Shown here piece by piece: positions 53,600 through 62,443 of a DNA stretch of 64,000 bases; the first letter of the stretch is position 1, and the number at the start of each line of letters is the position of its first letter. The DNA is from Kitasatospora phosalacinea. Lineage in GTDB: Bacteria > Actinomycetota > Actinomycetes > Streptomycetales > Streptomycetaceae. The stretch is taken from positions 62,001-126,000 of the forward strand of contig NZ_JNWZ01000002.1 in the NCBI RefSeq assembly GCF_000716545.1, written 5' to 3'. The notes under the pieces were generated by a model that saw only the letters and a program-made list of their open reading frames with translations, had not been told where the DNA came from and made no database searches. The position numbers were made by a program, and so were the translations under genes.

Positions 53600-54619
53600 C
53601 TAGAAGTCGTCGTCGAAGGAGACGGAGCCCTCGACGGCGACCTGGTAGGCGGAGACCCGGCGCTCGAAGAAGTTGGTCAGCTCCTGGACGTTCTGCAGCT
53701 CCATGAAGCCGAACGGGTTGGTGGAGCCGTAGCGGACCGGGAGGCCGAGGCGGGCCAGGCGCTGGTCGGCGACGGCCTGCAGGTACTCGCGCATGGACTC
53801 GGTGTTCATGCCGGGCAGGCCCTCGCCGCACAGGTCGCGGGCGAACTGGAGCTCGGCCTCGACGGCCTCCTCCAGCATCTCGGTGACCTGCCGGGCCATC
53901 TTGTCGTCGAAGAGGTCGGGCTCCTCCTCGCGGACGGTGTCGACCACCGAGAACGCGAAGTCCATGTGCATCGACTCGTCGCGGAAGACCCAGTTGGTGC
54001 CGGTCGCCAGGCCGTGCAGCAGGCCGCGGCTGCGGAACCAGTACACGTAGGCGAACGCGCCGTAGAAGAACAGGCCCTCGACGCAGGCCGCGAAGCAGAT
54101 CAGGTTGAGCAGGAAGGCCCGGCGGTCCTCCTTGCTCCGCAGCGAGTCGAGGTGGTCGACCGCGTTCATGTACGTGAAGCAGAACTGGGCCTTCTGCGCG
54201 ATGGAGGGGATGTTCTCCACCGCCGCGAAGGCGGCGTTGCGGTCCTCCGGGTCGGGCAGGTAGGTGTCCAGCAGCGTCAGGTAGAACTGGACGTGCACGG
54301 CCTCCTCGAACAGCTGCCGCGACAGGTAGAGGCGGGCCTCGGGGGAGTTGATGTGCTTGTAGAGGCTCAGCACCACGTTGTTCGCGACGATCGAGTCACC
54401 GGTGGCGAAGAACGCGACCAGCCGGCCGATCATGTGCCGCTCGCCCTCGGAGAGCTTGGCGAGGTCGGCGACGTCGGAGTGCAGGTCCACCTCCTCCACG
54501 GTCCAGGTGTTCTTGATCGCGTCCCGGTACCGGTCGTAGAACGACGGGTAGCGCATCGGGCGCAGCGTCAGCTCGAAACCCGGGTCGAGCAGCATCTTCT
54601 TCTGGTCTTCGGTGCTCAT
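53600..54619 (-). CDS. nrdB: Ribonucleotide reductase beta subunit, class I
   Basis: 339 residues of ferritin-like R2. Di-iron ligands are visible in FEEAVHVQFY (E, H, and the radical Tyr four residues after His) and in RDESMHMDF. The C-terminus ends SFDDDF, the tail that docks to NrdA. It generates the tyrosyl radical for deoxyribonucleotide synthesis. ATG 54619 overlaps the nrdA stop by one base, so translation is coupled. Confidence 0.95.
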   Translation of the reverse strand: MSTEDQKKMLLDPGFELTLRPMRYPSFYDRYRDAIKNTWTVEEVDLHSDVADLAKLSEGERHMIGRLVAFFATGDSIVANNVVLSLYKHINSPEARLYLSRQLFEEAVHVQFYLTLLDTYLPDPEDRNAAFAAVENIPSIAQKAQFCFTYMNAVDHLDSLRSKEDRRAFLLNLICFAACVEGLFFYGAFAYVYWFRSRGLLHGLATGTNWVFRDESMHMDFAFSVVDTVREEEPDLFDDKMARQVTEMLEEAVEAELQFARDLCGEGLPGMNTESMREYLQAVADQRLARLGLPVRYGSTNPFGFMELQNVQELTNFFERRVSAYQVAVEGSVSFDDDF

Positions 54620-57033
54620 TACTGGCAGGCCTCGCAGGACTCGGGGTTCTCCAGCGAGCAGGCGATGGCGTCCTGCTCGGCCTGGGAGAGGGAGGGGGTC
54701 TGCACCGGGACGGGGGCGGCGGTGCGGGCGGCGCCGGACGCGGCCTGGGCGATCCGGGTGGCCGGGCGGGAGCGCAGGTAGTAGGTGGTCTTCAGACCGA
54801 CCTTCCAGGCGTAGGAGTACATCGAGGAGAGCTTGCCGATGGTCGGCGCGGCCATGAACAGGTTCAGCGACTGGCTCTGGTCGATGTACGGCTGCCGGGC
54901 GGCGGCCAGGTCGATCAGCGCGCGCTGCGGCAGCTCCCACGCGGTGCGGTACAGCGAACGGACGTCCTGCGGCAGCCAGTTGAACTCCTGGATGGAGCCG
55001 TTGGCGTCGCGCAGCGCGTCCCGGGTCTGCTGGTCCCAGACGCCCAGCTCCTTGAGCTCGCGCACCAGGTACGGGTTGACCTGGAGGAACTCGCCGGAGA
55101 GGGTCTCGCGCTTGAACAGGTTGGAGACCTGCGGCTCGATGCACTCGTAGACGCCGGCGATGGACGCGATGGTCGCGGTCGGGGCGATCGCCAGCAGCAG
55201 CGAGTTGCGCAGGCCGACCTCGGCGATCCGGGCGCGCAGCGCGTCCCAGCGCTCGGTCCACTGCGGGTTGGCGCTGCCGAAGTGGTCGACGTGCAGCTGG
55301 CCGCGGGCGGCGCGGGTCTCGCCGTACGCCTCGTGCCGCCCGAACCGCTCGGCCAGGTCGGCGGAGCGCTCGTACGCGGTGAGCATGACGCGCTCGGCGA
55401 TCAGGGTGGAGAGGGTCTTCGCCTCGGCGGAGTCGAAGTCGATCCGCAGCTGGAAGAAGACGTCCTGCAGGCCCATCACGCCCAGGCCGACCGGGCGCCA
55501 GCGGGAGTTGGACGTCCCGGCCTCGGTGGTCGGGTAGAAGTTGATGTCGATCACGCGGTCGAGGAAGGTCACCGCGGTGCGGACGGTGGCGTCCAGGCGG
55601 TCCCAGTCCATCGCGTTCACCAGGTCGGCGGCGGTGGCGCCGGGGGCGACGTGCGCGCCCAGGTTGACCGAGCCGAGGTTGCAGACCGCGGTCTCGGAGT
55701 CGTCGGTGACCTCCAGGATCTCGGTGCACAGGTTGGAGGAGTGCACCGTGCGGCCCGGCAGCGCGGTCTGGTTGGCGGCCCGGTTGGAGGCGTCCTTGAA
55801 GGTCATCCAGCCGTTGCCGGTCTGCGCCAGGGTGCGCATCATCCGGGCGTACAGCGTCTGCGCGGGGATGGTGCGCACCGCCTTGCCCGCCAACTCGGCC
55901 TTCACGTACGCCTCGTCGAACTCGGCGCCCCACAGGTCGACCAGCTCCGGCACGTCCGCCGGGGAGAACAGCGACCAGTCGGCGTTGGCGTTCACCCGGC
56001 GCATGAACTCGTCCGGGATCCAGTGGGCCAGGTTCAGGTTGTGGGTGCGCCGGGCCTCCTCGCCGGTGTTGTCGCGGAGCTCCAGGAACTCCTCGATGTC
56101 GGCGTGCCAGGTCTCCAGGTACACGCAGGCCGCGCCCTTGCGCCGACCGCCCTGGTTGACCGCCGCCACGGAGGAGTCCAGGGTGCGCAGGAACGGCACG
56201 ATGCCGTTCGACTTGCCGTTGGTGCCGCGGATCAGCGAACCGCGCGAGCGGATCCGCGAGTAGGACAGGCCGATGCCGCCGGCGTGCTTGGACAGCCGGG
56301 CGATCTGGGCGTACCGGTTGTAGATCGAGTCCAGGTTGTCCAGCGGCGAGTCCAGCAGGTAGCAGGAGGACATCTGCGGGTGCCGGGTACCGGAGTTGAA
56401 CAGCGTCGGCGAGCTGGTCAGGTACTCCAGCCGGCTCATCAGGGTGTACAGCTCGGCGACCTCGCGCACCGACTCCTCGGTCGTGCCGACCGCCAGGCCC
56501 GCCGCCACCCGGAGCAGGAAGTGCTGCGGGGTCTCGACCACCTTGCGGGTGATCGGGTGGCGCAGCAGGTAGCGGGACTGCACGGTGCGCAGGCCGAAGT
56601 ACTCGAAGCGGTCGTCGCCCGCCTCGTCCACCAGCGAGTCGAACAGCGCGGCGTGCTCGGCCACGAACGCGGCGGTGGCGTCGCCGATCAGGCCCTCGGC
56701 GTGGCCGACGGCCACCGAGGAGGAGAACGAGGTGACCTGCTGGGTGGCGGCCTCGTCGCGGATCTCCAGCGCCAGCAGGCGGGCGGCCAGCTTCGAGTAC
56801 TGCGGGTCCTCGGCGATCATCGACGCGGCGGCCTCCACGGCCAGCCCGCGCAGTTCGGCGAAGTCCGAACCGGCGTGGCGGCCGCGCAGCGCGGCGGCGG
56901 CGACGTGGCCGGGGTCCACCTGGGGGAGGTCGGTGCTGCGGTCGGTGAGCAGCCGGAGCAGCGCCGCACCGGGATCGGTGAAGGCGTCGGCGGATCCCTG
57001 GGACGGCAGGGTGACTGAGGCGGCGACGGTCAA
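54619..57033 (-). CDS. nrdA: Ribonucleotide reductase alpha subunit, class I
   Basis: 804 residues. Active-site Cys pairs: SSCYLL (about 258) and AVCNLGSVNLG (about 449). The SNLCTEI motif (about 435) supplies the thiyl Cys with flanking Asn and Glu, and the terminal ESCEACQ relays electrons. No VxKRDG ATP-cone is recognisable at the N-terminus. The start is TTG 57033, chosen because GGAGAGAG lies 6 nt upstream; the frame to 57219 runs into the riboswitch region. It is controlled by the B12 riboswitch and NrdR boxes upstream, so repression is expected when vitamin B12 allows the class II enzyme to work. Confidence 0.95.
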   Translation of the reverse strand: MTVAASVTLPSQGSADAFTDPGAALLRLLTDRSTDLPQVDPGHVAAAALRGRHAGSDFAELRGLAVEAAASMIAEDPQYSKLAARLLALEIRDEAATQQVTSFSSSVAVGHAEGLIGDATAAFVAEHAALFDSLVDEAGDDRFEYFGLRTVQSRYLLRHPITRKVVETPQHFLLRVAAGLAVGTTEESVREVAELYTLMSRLEYLTSSPTLFNSGTRHPQMSSCYLLDSPLDNLDSIYNRYAQIARLSKHAGGIGLSYSRIRSRGSLIRGTNGKSNGIVPFLRTLDSSVAAVNQGGRRKGAACVYLETWHADIEEFLELRDNTGEEARRTHNLNLAHWIPDEFMRRVNANADWSLFSPADVPELVDLWGAEFDEAYVKAELAGKAVRTIPAQTLYARMMRTLAQTGNGWMTFKDASNRAANQTALPGRTVHSSNLCTEILEVTDDSETAVCNLGSVNLGAHVAPGATAADLVNAMDWDRLDATVRTAVTFLDRVIDINFYPTTEAGTSNSRWRPVGLGVMGLQDVFFQLRIDFDSAEAKTLSTLIAERVMLTAYERSADLAERFGRHEAYGETRAARGQLHVDHFGSANPQWTERWDALRARIAEVGLRNSLLLAIAPTATIASIAGVYECIEPQVSNLFKRETLSGEFLQVNPYLVRELKELGVWDQQTRDALRDANGSIQEFNWLPQDVRSLYRTAWELPQRALIDLAAARQPYIDQSQSLNLFMAAPTIGKLSSMYSYAWKVGLKTTYYLRSRPATRIAQAASGAARTAAPVPVQTPSLSQAEQDAIACSLENPESCEACQ

Positions 57034-57204
57034 GGCGCACTCTCTCCTGTGGCGGCGGCGGACGTGGCTCTCGGGTGTCCGGCACCGCACGCGGCCAGGG
57101 GAGGGCAGCACGAAGGAACGAGAACGCGTTCCGGCGCGCCGAAGACCACCCCCGGTCCGCCCGCGAGACCGGACGGCAAAGCTGTGCTGCACGGCGTCTG
57201 CGGG

Positions 57205-57320
57205 GATGCCGTGTCGCACACCGTCGGCAGGTCCTCGGACTGCGCGGGCGTCGCTGCAGCCCGCTCACCGTTGCGGGGCAGTCCCGGGTTCGCACCGGAT
57301 TCCCCTGCGTCGACAGCGAG
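57205..57320 (-). ncRNA. Cobalamin (B12) riboswitch in the nrdAB leader
   Basis: On the minus strand the conserved aptamer blocks appear in order: GGGAATCCGGTGCGAA, then GGGACTGCCCCGCAACGGTG, and the B12 box AGTCCGAGGACCTGCCG followed by GGTGTG. About 170 nt of leader separate it from nrdA, with a CCGGTC/GACCGG stem but no U-tract, so the switching mechanism is not evident. Class I nrd operons of streptomycetes are known to be B12-repressed. The rest of the 57034-57594 gap holds no gene. Confidence 0.93.
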
Positions 57321-57324
57321 AGTG

Positions 57325-57371
57325 AGCATACATGTTGTGGCGGCTGGAGCTGGAAGCACCAGATGTAGTAG
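57325..57371 (-). promoter_or_regulatory. nrdAB promoter with tandem NrdR boxes
   Basis: CTACTACATCTGGTGC (57371-57356) and CCACAACATGTATGCT (57340-57325) resemble NrdR boxes, and their starts are 31 bp apart, the usual three-helical-turn spacing. TATGCT inside the second box is a good -10, placing the RNA start at about 57318, right at the riboswitch 5' end. NrdR would repress when dATP is high. Confidence 0.75.
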
Positions 57372-57594
57372 CGCGTGTCGCGTCGGTGGCGCCGCGCGTA
57401 GACAACGGAAACGGGACGGACGGCCCCTGAGGGACCGTCGGCACCGCGCCCGGTGTCGGGGACGGCCCCGCCGGAGGGGAGGGGCCGAGGGGGAGAACGG
57501 GGAACGGGGCGGGGATGTTTCCGATCGGCCGGAGAAGATCCGGGGAGCGCGCGGAGGGGCCCGGACGGCCGGCGCGCTGAGCGCCCGGGCCGGT

Positions 57595-58101
57595 TCAGAA
57601 GCGCATCGTGTAGACCAGCAGGTCCGTGCCGGGCGCCGCCGACCAGTCCCGCTCGGGGCAGCGGACGAAGCCCAGCGCCTCGTAGATCCGGTGCGCGGCG
57701 GTCATCGTCGGGCGGGTGGAGAACGCCATCCCGGCCAGCCCGAGCTCCCGGCTGCGCCCGATCGCGGCCCGCACCAGCGCCCGGCCGACGCCGCGGCCGC
57801 GGGCCGCCGCGCCGACCGCGAGCATCCGGATCTCGCCCTCGTCCGGCCCGGCGACGTCCGCCCACGCGGTGCCGCCGGGGGCGAAGGTCACGCAGCCGAG
57901 CACCGCTCCGGAGTCGTCGACGGCGACCAGGAGTTCGGCCTCCCGGTCGCGGCGGGCGGCGTCGCGCAGGAGGTCGGCGTACGGGGAGCCGGGGCGGGTG
58001 TGGCCGTCGCCGACGAAGGCTTCGACGCTGACCTCGCCGGCTCCGGCGAGGTCGCGGTCGAGGGCGCGGCGGACGGTCGGGCGGACGGTCGGGGGCTGCA
58101 T
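57595..58101 (-). CDS. GNAT-family N-acetyltransferase
   Basis: 168 residues, one GNAT domain. The acetyl-CoA loop is RMLAVGAAARGRGVGRALV (about residues 91-109), followed by a GLAGMAFSTRP strand and AHRIYEALGF. The acceptor is unknown. ATG 58101. Its 5' end overlaps a possible small ORF on the same strand. Confidence 0.87.
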   Translation of the reverse strand: MQPPTVRPTVRRALDRDLAGAGEVSVEAFVGDGHTRPGSPYADLLRDAARRDREAELLVAVDDSGAVLGCVTFAPGGTAWADVAGPDEGEIRMLAVGAAARGRGVGRALVRAAIGRSRELGLAGMAFSTRPTMTAAHRIYEALGFVRCPERDWSAAPGTDLLVYTMRF

Positions 58102-58283
58102 CCGGACAGTGTGCCGGACGGCCGCCGCCCCGGGGCGGCCAGGTCGGGGTCGAAGGGGTAGCCGGTCGGGCGGTGCACGTCGGCGCGGCCGGTGCGGCCG
58201 TGGCGGTCCAGGTCGCGGCCGACCAGGACGCCGAGGAGTCCGAAACTGCCGAGGATGCCCAGCAGGGCGAGCGCGGTGGTCAT
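57888..58283 (-). CDS. Possible small membrane protein overlapping the GNAT gene
   Basis: From ATG 58283, behind GGGAGAGTGGAG, a 131-codon frame encodes an N-terminal hydrophobic helix (residues 3-22), a basic stretch, and GYPFDPDLAAPGR-like sequence to about residue 52. Beyond that it overlaps the GNAT frame by 214 nt and becomes Pro/Ser/Thr-rich shadow sequence. The first part looks coding; the true C-terminus is doubtful, and a frameshift or real overlap cannot be separated. Confidence 0.35.
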   Translation of the reverse strand: MTTALALLGILGSFGLLGVLVGRDLDRHGRTGRADVHRPTGYPFDPDLAAPGRRPSGTLSGCSPRPSARPSAAPSTATSPEPARSASKPSSATATPAPAPRTPTSCATPPAATGRPNSWSPSTTPERCSAA

Positions 58284-58317
58284 GGCTCCACTCTCCCGCC
58301 GGGGGAGCGCCGCCACG

Positions 58318-58356
58318 AGTGGCAGGAACGCACCATTGCCACGAAATCCTGCCACT
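58318..58356. promoter_or_regulatory. Inverted repeat operator upstream of the GlxA-type regulator
   Basis: AGTGGCAGGA (58318-58327) and TCCTGCCACT (58347-58356) form a perfect 10-bp inverted repeat with centres 29 bp apart, with TTGCCACGAAAT between. Each arm reads TGGCAGGAWY, nine of ten positions of the AdpA site TGGCSNGWWY. It lies 15 bp before ATG 58371, suggesting autoregulation. Confidence 0.55.
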
Positions 58357-58370
58357 GTCATGCTGGCCCG

Positions 58371-59384
58371 ATGCGGATGCTGAACAACGTCGCCGTGGTG
58401 GTGCTGGAGGAGGTCCACCCCTTCGAACTGGGCGTGGCCTGCGAGGTGTTCGGTCTGGACCGGAGCGAGTCCGGCCTGCCGGTCTACGACTTCGCGCTGG
58501 TCGGCGACCGCCCCGGGCCGATGCGCACCCACGCCGGCTTCACCATCGACGTCCCGCACGGGCCCGAGCGGATCGCCGAGGCGGACCTGGTCATCGCCAC
58601 CGCCACCGGCGTCCGCGACCACTACCCCGAGGAGCTCTGCGCGGCGCTGCGGGCCGCCCACGACCGGGGCGCCCACCTGCTGTCGATCTGCTCCGGCAGC
58701 TTCCTGCTCGGCGCGGCCGGCCTGCTCGACGGCCGCCGCTGCACCACCCACTGGCGCTACGCCGCGCTGATGGCCGAACGCTTCCCGCTGACCACCGTCG
58801 AACCCGACGTGCTGTACGTGGACGACCACCCGGTGATCACCTCGGCCGGCACCGCCGCCGGCATCGACGCCTGCCTGCACCTGGTCCGCAAGGTGCAGGG
58901 CGCCGAGGTGGCCCGGGAGATCGCCCGCCGGATGGTGGTCGCCCCGCACCGGGACGGCGGCCAGGCCCAGTTCATCAACCGCCCGCTGCCCGAGGCCGAC
59001 GGCGAGTCGCTGGCCGGGGTGCTGGAGTGGATGCGCCGCCACCTCGACCGGGAGACCGGCGTGGAGCAGTTGGCCCGGCTCGCCCACATGTCGCCGCGCA
59101 CCTTCGCCCGCCGCTTCCGGCAGGAGACCGGCACCACCCCGCACCGCTGGCTCACCGGCCAGCGGGTGCTGCTCGCGCAGCGCCTGCTGGAGTCCACCGG
59201 GCAGAGCGTGGACGCGGTCGCCGCCCGCTGCGGCTTCGGCAACGCCGCCGCGCTGCGGCACCACTTCGGCCGCCGGCTCGGCACCACCCCGCAGGCGTAC
59301 CGGCGGGCCTTCGGCGGACCGCGGCAGTCCGCCGAGCCGCAGCCCGCCGAGCCGCGGTCCGCCGAGCCGCAGCCCGCGGACTGA
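58371..59384 (+). CDS. GlxA-family regulator (GATase1-like plus AraC)
   Basis: 337 residues. The N-terminal DJ-1/PfpI-like domain (about residues 5-170) has the nucleophile-elbow-like SICSGSFLLGAAGLLDG (about 104-120). The C-terminal AraC helix-turn-helix pair (about 215-315) has LARLAHMSPRTFARRF and VAARCGFGNAAALRHHFGRR. This is the domain plan of AdpA and its paralogues. The tail repeats SAEPQPAEPR. ATG 58371; the MRM start could also be the second Met. No target gene is adjacent in operon form. Confidence 0.88.
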   Translation: MRMLNNVAVVVLEEVHPFELGVACEVFGLDRSESGLPVYDFALVGDRPGPMRTHAGFTIDVPHGPERIAEADLVIATATGVRDHYPEELCAALRAAHDRGAHLLSICSGSFLLGAAGLLDGRRCTTHWRYAALMAERFPLTTVEPDVLYVDDHPVITSAGTAAGIDACLHLVRKVQGAEVAREIARRMVVAPHRDGGQAQFINRPLPEADGESLAGVLEWMRRHLDRETGVEQLARLAHMSPRTFARRFRQETGTTPHRWLTGQRVLLAQRLLESTGQSVDAVAARCGFGNAAALRHHFGRRLGTTPQAYRRAFGGPRQSAEPQPAEPRSAEPQPAD

Positions 59385-59419
59385 GCCCGGGCGGTGGAAG
59401 CGGGACGGGCCGCGCCGGG

Positions 59420-60178
59420 TCAGCCCGACAGGTGGTCGGTCTGGTTCCAGCCGGCCGGCCGCAGCCGCCCGTCGCGGGCCCGCCACACGCTGGTCGAGCA
59501 GTTCGCCACCGGGTCCAGCGCGAGCAGCTCCTCCTCGGGCAGCCGGTCCAGCACGTGCCGCAGCATCAGCACCGTGCAGTCGTGCGCCACCACCAGCACC
59601 GGCCGGCCCGCCTCCTCCTCGCACAGGTCGCGCAGCAGGTCGCGCACCCGCAGCGCCACGTCCAGCCAGGACTCGCCGCCGGGCGGCCGGTAGTACAGCT
59701 CGCCCATCCGCCGCCGCCGGGCGGCCTCCGCCGGGTGGTCGCGCTCGATCGCCGCCTTGGTGAGCATCTCCAGCACGCCCAGCTCGCGGTCGCGCAGCCG
59801 CTCGTCGTGGCGCACCGTCAGCCCCACCGGGACGGCGCCCAGCCCGGACGCCTGGGCCAGCGCGATCCGGGCGGTCTCCGCGGTGCGCACGTACGGGGAG
59901 CACCACACCGAGCGGGGCCGGTCGGCGGGCGGCCGGGCGGCCCACCAGCGGCCCAGGTCGCGGGCCTGGTCCTGGCCGTGCAGGGAGAGCGGGATGTCGG
60001 CGTCCCGGCAGGTGATCGGGACGGTGAGCGCCCCGCTGGCGTCCGCGTGCCGGAACTCCACGTTGGCGGTCGACTCGCCGTGCCGGGTGGCGACCAGCAC
60101 CGAGGGCAGCCGCCGCTCCCCGTCCGGCTGCTCGGCCTCCGGGCGGTGCCCGTTGCGTGCCGTGGTGAGGTCGGTCAT
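59420..60178 (-). CDS. Histidine phosphatase superfamily protein
   Basis: 252 residues. The phospho-acceptor motif is ATRHGES (about 30-36), with a conserved Arg in SPYVRTAETA (about 93-102), Glu in RDRELGVLE, and the second His in VAHDCTVLMLRH (about 205-216). Phosphoglycerate-mutase-like; small-molecule phosphatase activity is more likely than mutase. ATG 60178. Confidence 0.85.
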   Translation of the reverse strand: MTDLTTARNGHRPEAEQPDGERRLPSVLVATRHGESTANVEFRHADASGALTVPITCRDADIPLSLHGQDQARDLGRWWAARPPADRPRSVWCSPYVRTAETARIALAQASGLGAVPVGLTVRHDERLRDRELGVLEMLTKAAIERDHPAEAARRRRMGELYYRPPGGESWLDVALRVRDLLRDLCEEEAGRPVLVVAHDCTVLMLRHVLDRLPEEELLALDPVANCSTSVWRARDGRLRPAGWNQTDHLSG

Positions 60179-60263
60179 GGCGGTGGCTCCCCGTGGTCGG
60201 TGGCGCGTGCGGTGGGTCGGCTCCCCCCGGTCCCTCCGGGGGCGGGCGGCCACCGCAGATGGC

Positions 60264-60301
60264 CGCGCCGTCACCCCAGTGTCGATCGGGGTGACGGCGC
60301 G
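60264..60301. terminator. Terminator downstream of the symporter gene
   Basis: A perfect 14-bp stem (60264-60277 with 60288-60301; arm CGCGCCGTCACCCC) with a 10-nt loop, placed after the minus-strand symporter stop. Confidence 0.7.
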
Positions 60302-60342
60302 ACCACAGGGCGCACGGCGCGGCCGTGCGCGCCCCCGGTGCG

Positions 60343-61962
60343 TCAGTGCGCCGCCGCGGGCTGCGGAGCCTGCTCCACGGCCTCGTCGCCGGCCTCCGCG
60401 CGGTAGTCGGCCCGCGCCGTCTCGTCGGCCCCCTCGGGGGCCTTCAGGGCCCGCAGCACCAGCGTGAGGACCACCGCCACCACCAGGTTCAGCACGAACG
60501 CGGTCAGACCGATGTAGCCGGTCCGGCCGATCCCCGGGATCTTCGTGGTGTTGCCGCCGAAGTGCGCGGTCGCCGCCGAGGAGATCCCCCACGCCATCCA
60601 CGTCCCGTACACCATGCCGACCGCCCAGCCCGCCAGCAGCGCCCAGCGGTGGAACCACCGGGTGAACAGGCCCGCCACCAGCGCCACCGCGGTCTGCAGG
60701 ATCCACAGGCCGCCCAGCAGCTGGAAGTTGATCGCCACCTGCTTGTCCATCAGCAGGACGAACACCAGCGCGCCGACCTTCACCAGCAGCGAGGCGATCT
60801 TCGCCACCCGGGTCTCCTCGGCCGGCGTCGCGTCCGGCTTCAGGAACTCCTTGTACACGTTGCGGGTGAACAGGTTCGCCGCCGCGATCGACATGATCGC
60901 GGCCGGCACCAGCGCCCCGATCCCGATCGCCGCGAACGCCACCCCGGTGAACCAGGACGGGAACATGTCCGCGAACAGCTGCGGCACCGCCAGCTGGCTG
61001 TTGTAGCCCTTCACGCCCTTGCCCACCCCGGCCGCGATCGCCAGGAACCCGAGCAGCGCCAGCAGCCCCAGCATCAGCGAGTAGGCCGGCATGATCGCCA
61101 TGTTCCGGCGCACCGTGTTGCGCGACTTCGACGCCAGCACGCCGGTCACCGAGTGCGGGTACATGAACAGCGCCAGCGCCGACCCGAAGGCCAGCGTCGC
61201 GTACGCCCACTGCCCCGACGGGCCGACCACCAGCGACCCGCTCGGCTTCCCGTTCGCCCCCGGCTGGGAGAACTTCTGCTGCGCCGCGTCGAACACGTGC
61301 CCGTAGCCGCCCAGCCGCATCGGGATGTAGATCACCGCCACGATGATCACGACGTACACCAGCGCGTCCTTCACGAACGCGATCAGCGCCGGCGCCCGCA
61401 GCCCCGAGGAGTACGTGTACGCGGCCAGCACGCCGAACGCGATGAACAGCGGCAGGTCCTTGAGGAACCAGTTCCCGCCGCCGCCCACGCCCAGCACGTC
61501 CAGCACCGCCTGGATGCCCACCAGTTGCAGCGCGATGTACGGCATGGTCGCCAGGATGCCGGTCAGCGCCACCGCCACCGACAGCGCCCGCGACCCGTAC
61601 CGGCCGCGCACGAAGTCCGCCGGCGTCACGTACCCGTGCACCCGCGACACCGACCACAGCCTGGGCAGGAACAGGAACACCAGCGGGTACGCGATGATCG
61701 TGTACGGCACCGCGAAGAAGCCCGAGGCACCCGTCGCGTACACCGCCGCCGGCACCGCGATGAACGTGTACGCCGTGTACAGGTCGCCGCCCAGCAGGAA
61801 CCAGGTCACCCAGGTGCCGAAGCTCCGGCCGCCCAGCCCCCACTCGTGCAGGTGCAGCGCGTCGTCCGCCCGCCGCCAGCGGGAGGCCAGGAAGCCCATC
61901 ACCGTCACGGCGGCGAAGAACAGCAGGAAGACCGTCATCGCGGTCCAGTCCACGTGCTTCAC
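60343..61962 (-). CDS. Sodium:solute symporter family transporter
   Basis: 539 residues with 12-13 predicted helices and the SSS signature around GGRSFGTWVTWFLLGGDLYT (about 44-63), then SAANLFTRN-like IAAANLFTRNVYKEF (about 355-370). It resembles monocarboxylate permeases (MctP type). The substrate is not proven. GTG 61962 overlaps the stop of the DUF3311 gene (GTGA); this small-protein/SSS pairing is common and may form one transporter unit. Confidence 0.9.
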   Translation of the reverse strand: MKHVDWTAMTVFLLFFAAVTVMGFLASRWRRADDALHLHEWGLGGRSFGTWVTWFLLGGDLYTAYTFIAVPAAVYATGASGFFAVPYTIIAYPLVFLFLPRLWSVSRVHGYVTPADFVRGRYGSRALSVAVALTGILATMPYIALQLVGIQAVLDVLGVGGGGNWFLKDLPLFIAFGVLAAYTYSSGLRAPALIAFVKDALVYVVIIVAVIYIPMRLGGYGHVFDAAQQKFSQPGANGKPSGSLVVGPSGQWAYATLAFGSALALFMYPHSVTGVLASKSRNTVRRNMAIMPAYSLMLGLLALLGFLAIAAGVGKGVKGYNSQLAVPQLFADMFPSWFTGVAFAAIGIGALVPAAIMSIAAANLFTRNVYKEFLKPDATPAEETRVAKIASLLVKVGALVFVLLMDKQVAINFQLLGGLWILQTAVALVAGLFTRWFHRWALLAGWAVGMVYGTWMAWGISSAATAHFGGNTTKIPGIGRTGYIGLTAFVLNLVVAVVLTLVLRALKAPEGADETARADYRAEAGDEAVEQAPQPAAAH

Positions 61963-62270
61963 GACCGGCCCCCGTCCTTCGGCCGGCCGGGCAGCACCGG
62001 GGCGGCGGCGACGGCGGAGGCGGCCCGGCGGGCCGCCTCGTCACGCCGGATCAGCAGGTACGCCGAACCGGTGAAGAGCGCCGACAGCGGCACCCACATC
62101 AACTGGTACCAGTAGAAGAACGGCAGCCCGCCGAACTCCGGCGAGGTCTTGCTGTAGGACGGCACCCACAGCATCACCACCACCGGCACCAGCAGGCACA
62201 GCCCGGCCAGCACCCGGGCGGGGGAGACCACGGGCGGTGCGCCCGGGGCGGAGACTTGGGACGACGACAC
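61959..62270 (-). CDS. DUF3311 small membrane protein paired with the symporter
   Basis: 103 residues with two hydrophobic helices (about 20-40 and 58-76) and the PFFYWYQLMWVPLSA signature of DUF3311. GTG 62270 has GGAG at good spacing; longer frames reach 62510 but are low-complexity and overlap dasR. Coupled to the symporter, for which it is probably an accessory subunit. Confidence 0.82.
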   Translation of the reverse strand: MSSSQVSAPGAPPVVSPARVLAGLCLLVPVVVMLWVPSYSKTSPEFGGLPFFYWYQLMWVPLSALFTGSAYLLIRRDEAARRAASAVAAAPVLPGRPKDGGRS

Positions 62271-62443
62271 GAGCGGCTCCGGAGGATGACGGGGAGTCAC
62301 CTCAGTGGCGCCGCAGCGCACGTGGGCGTGCGCCCGCCGAGCAGCACCCTCGGTGATCGGAAGGTCCCCGAGAGGGTAGGGCAGCGGGGTGACCGTTGTC
62401 ACTACCTCGTCAACCTGATCGCGGGGACCACCCGGACGCGCCG

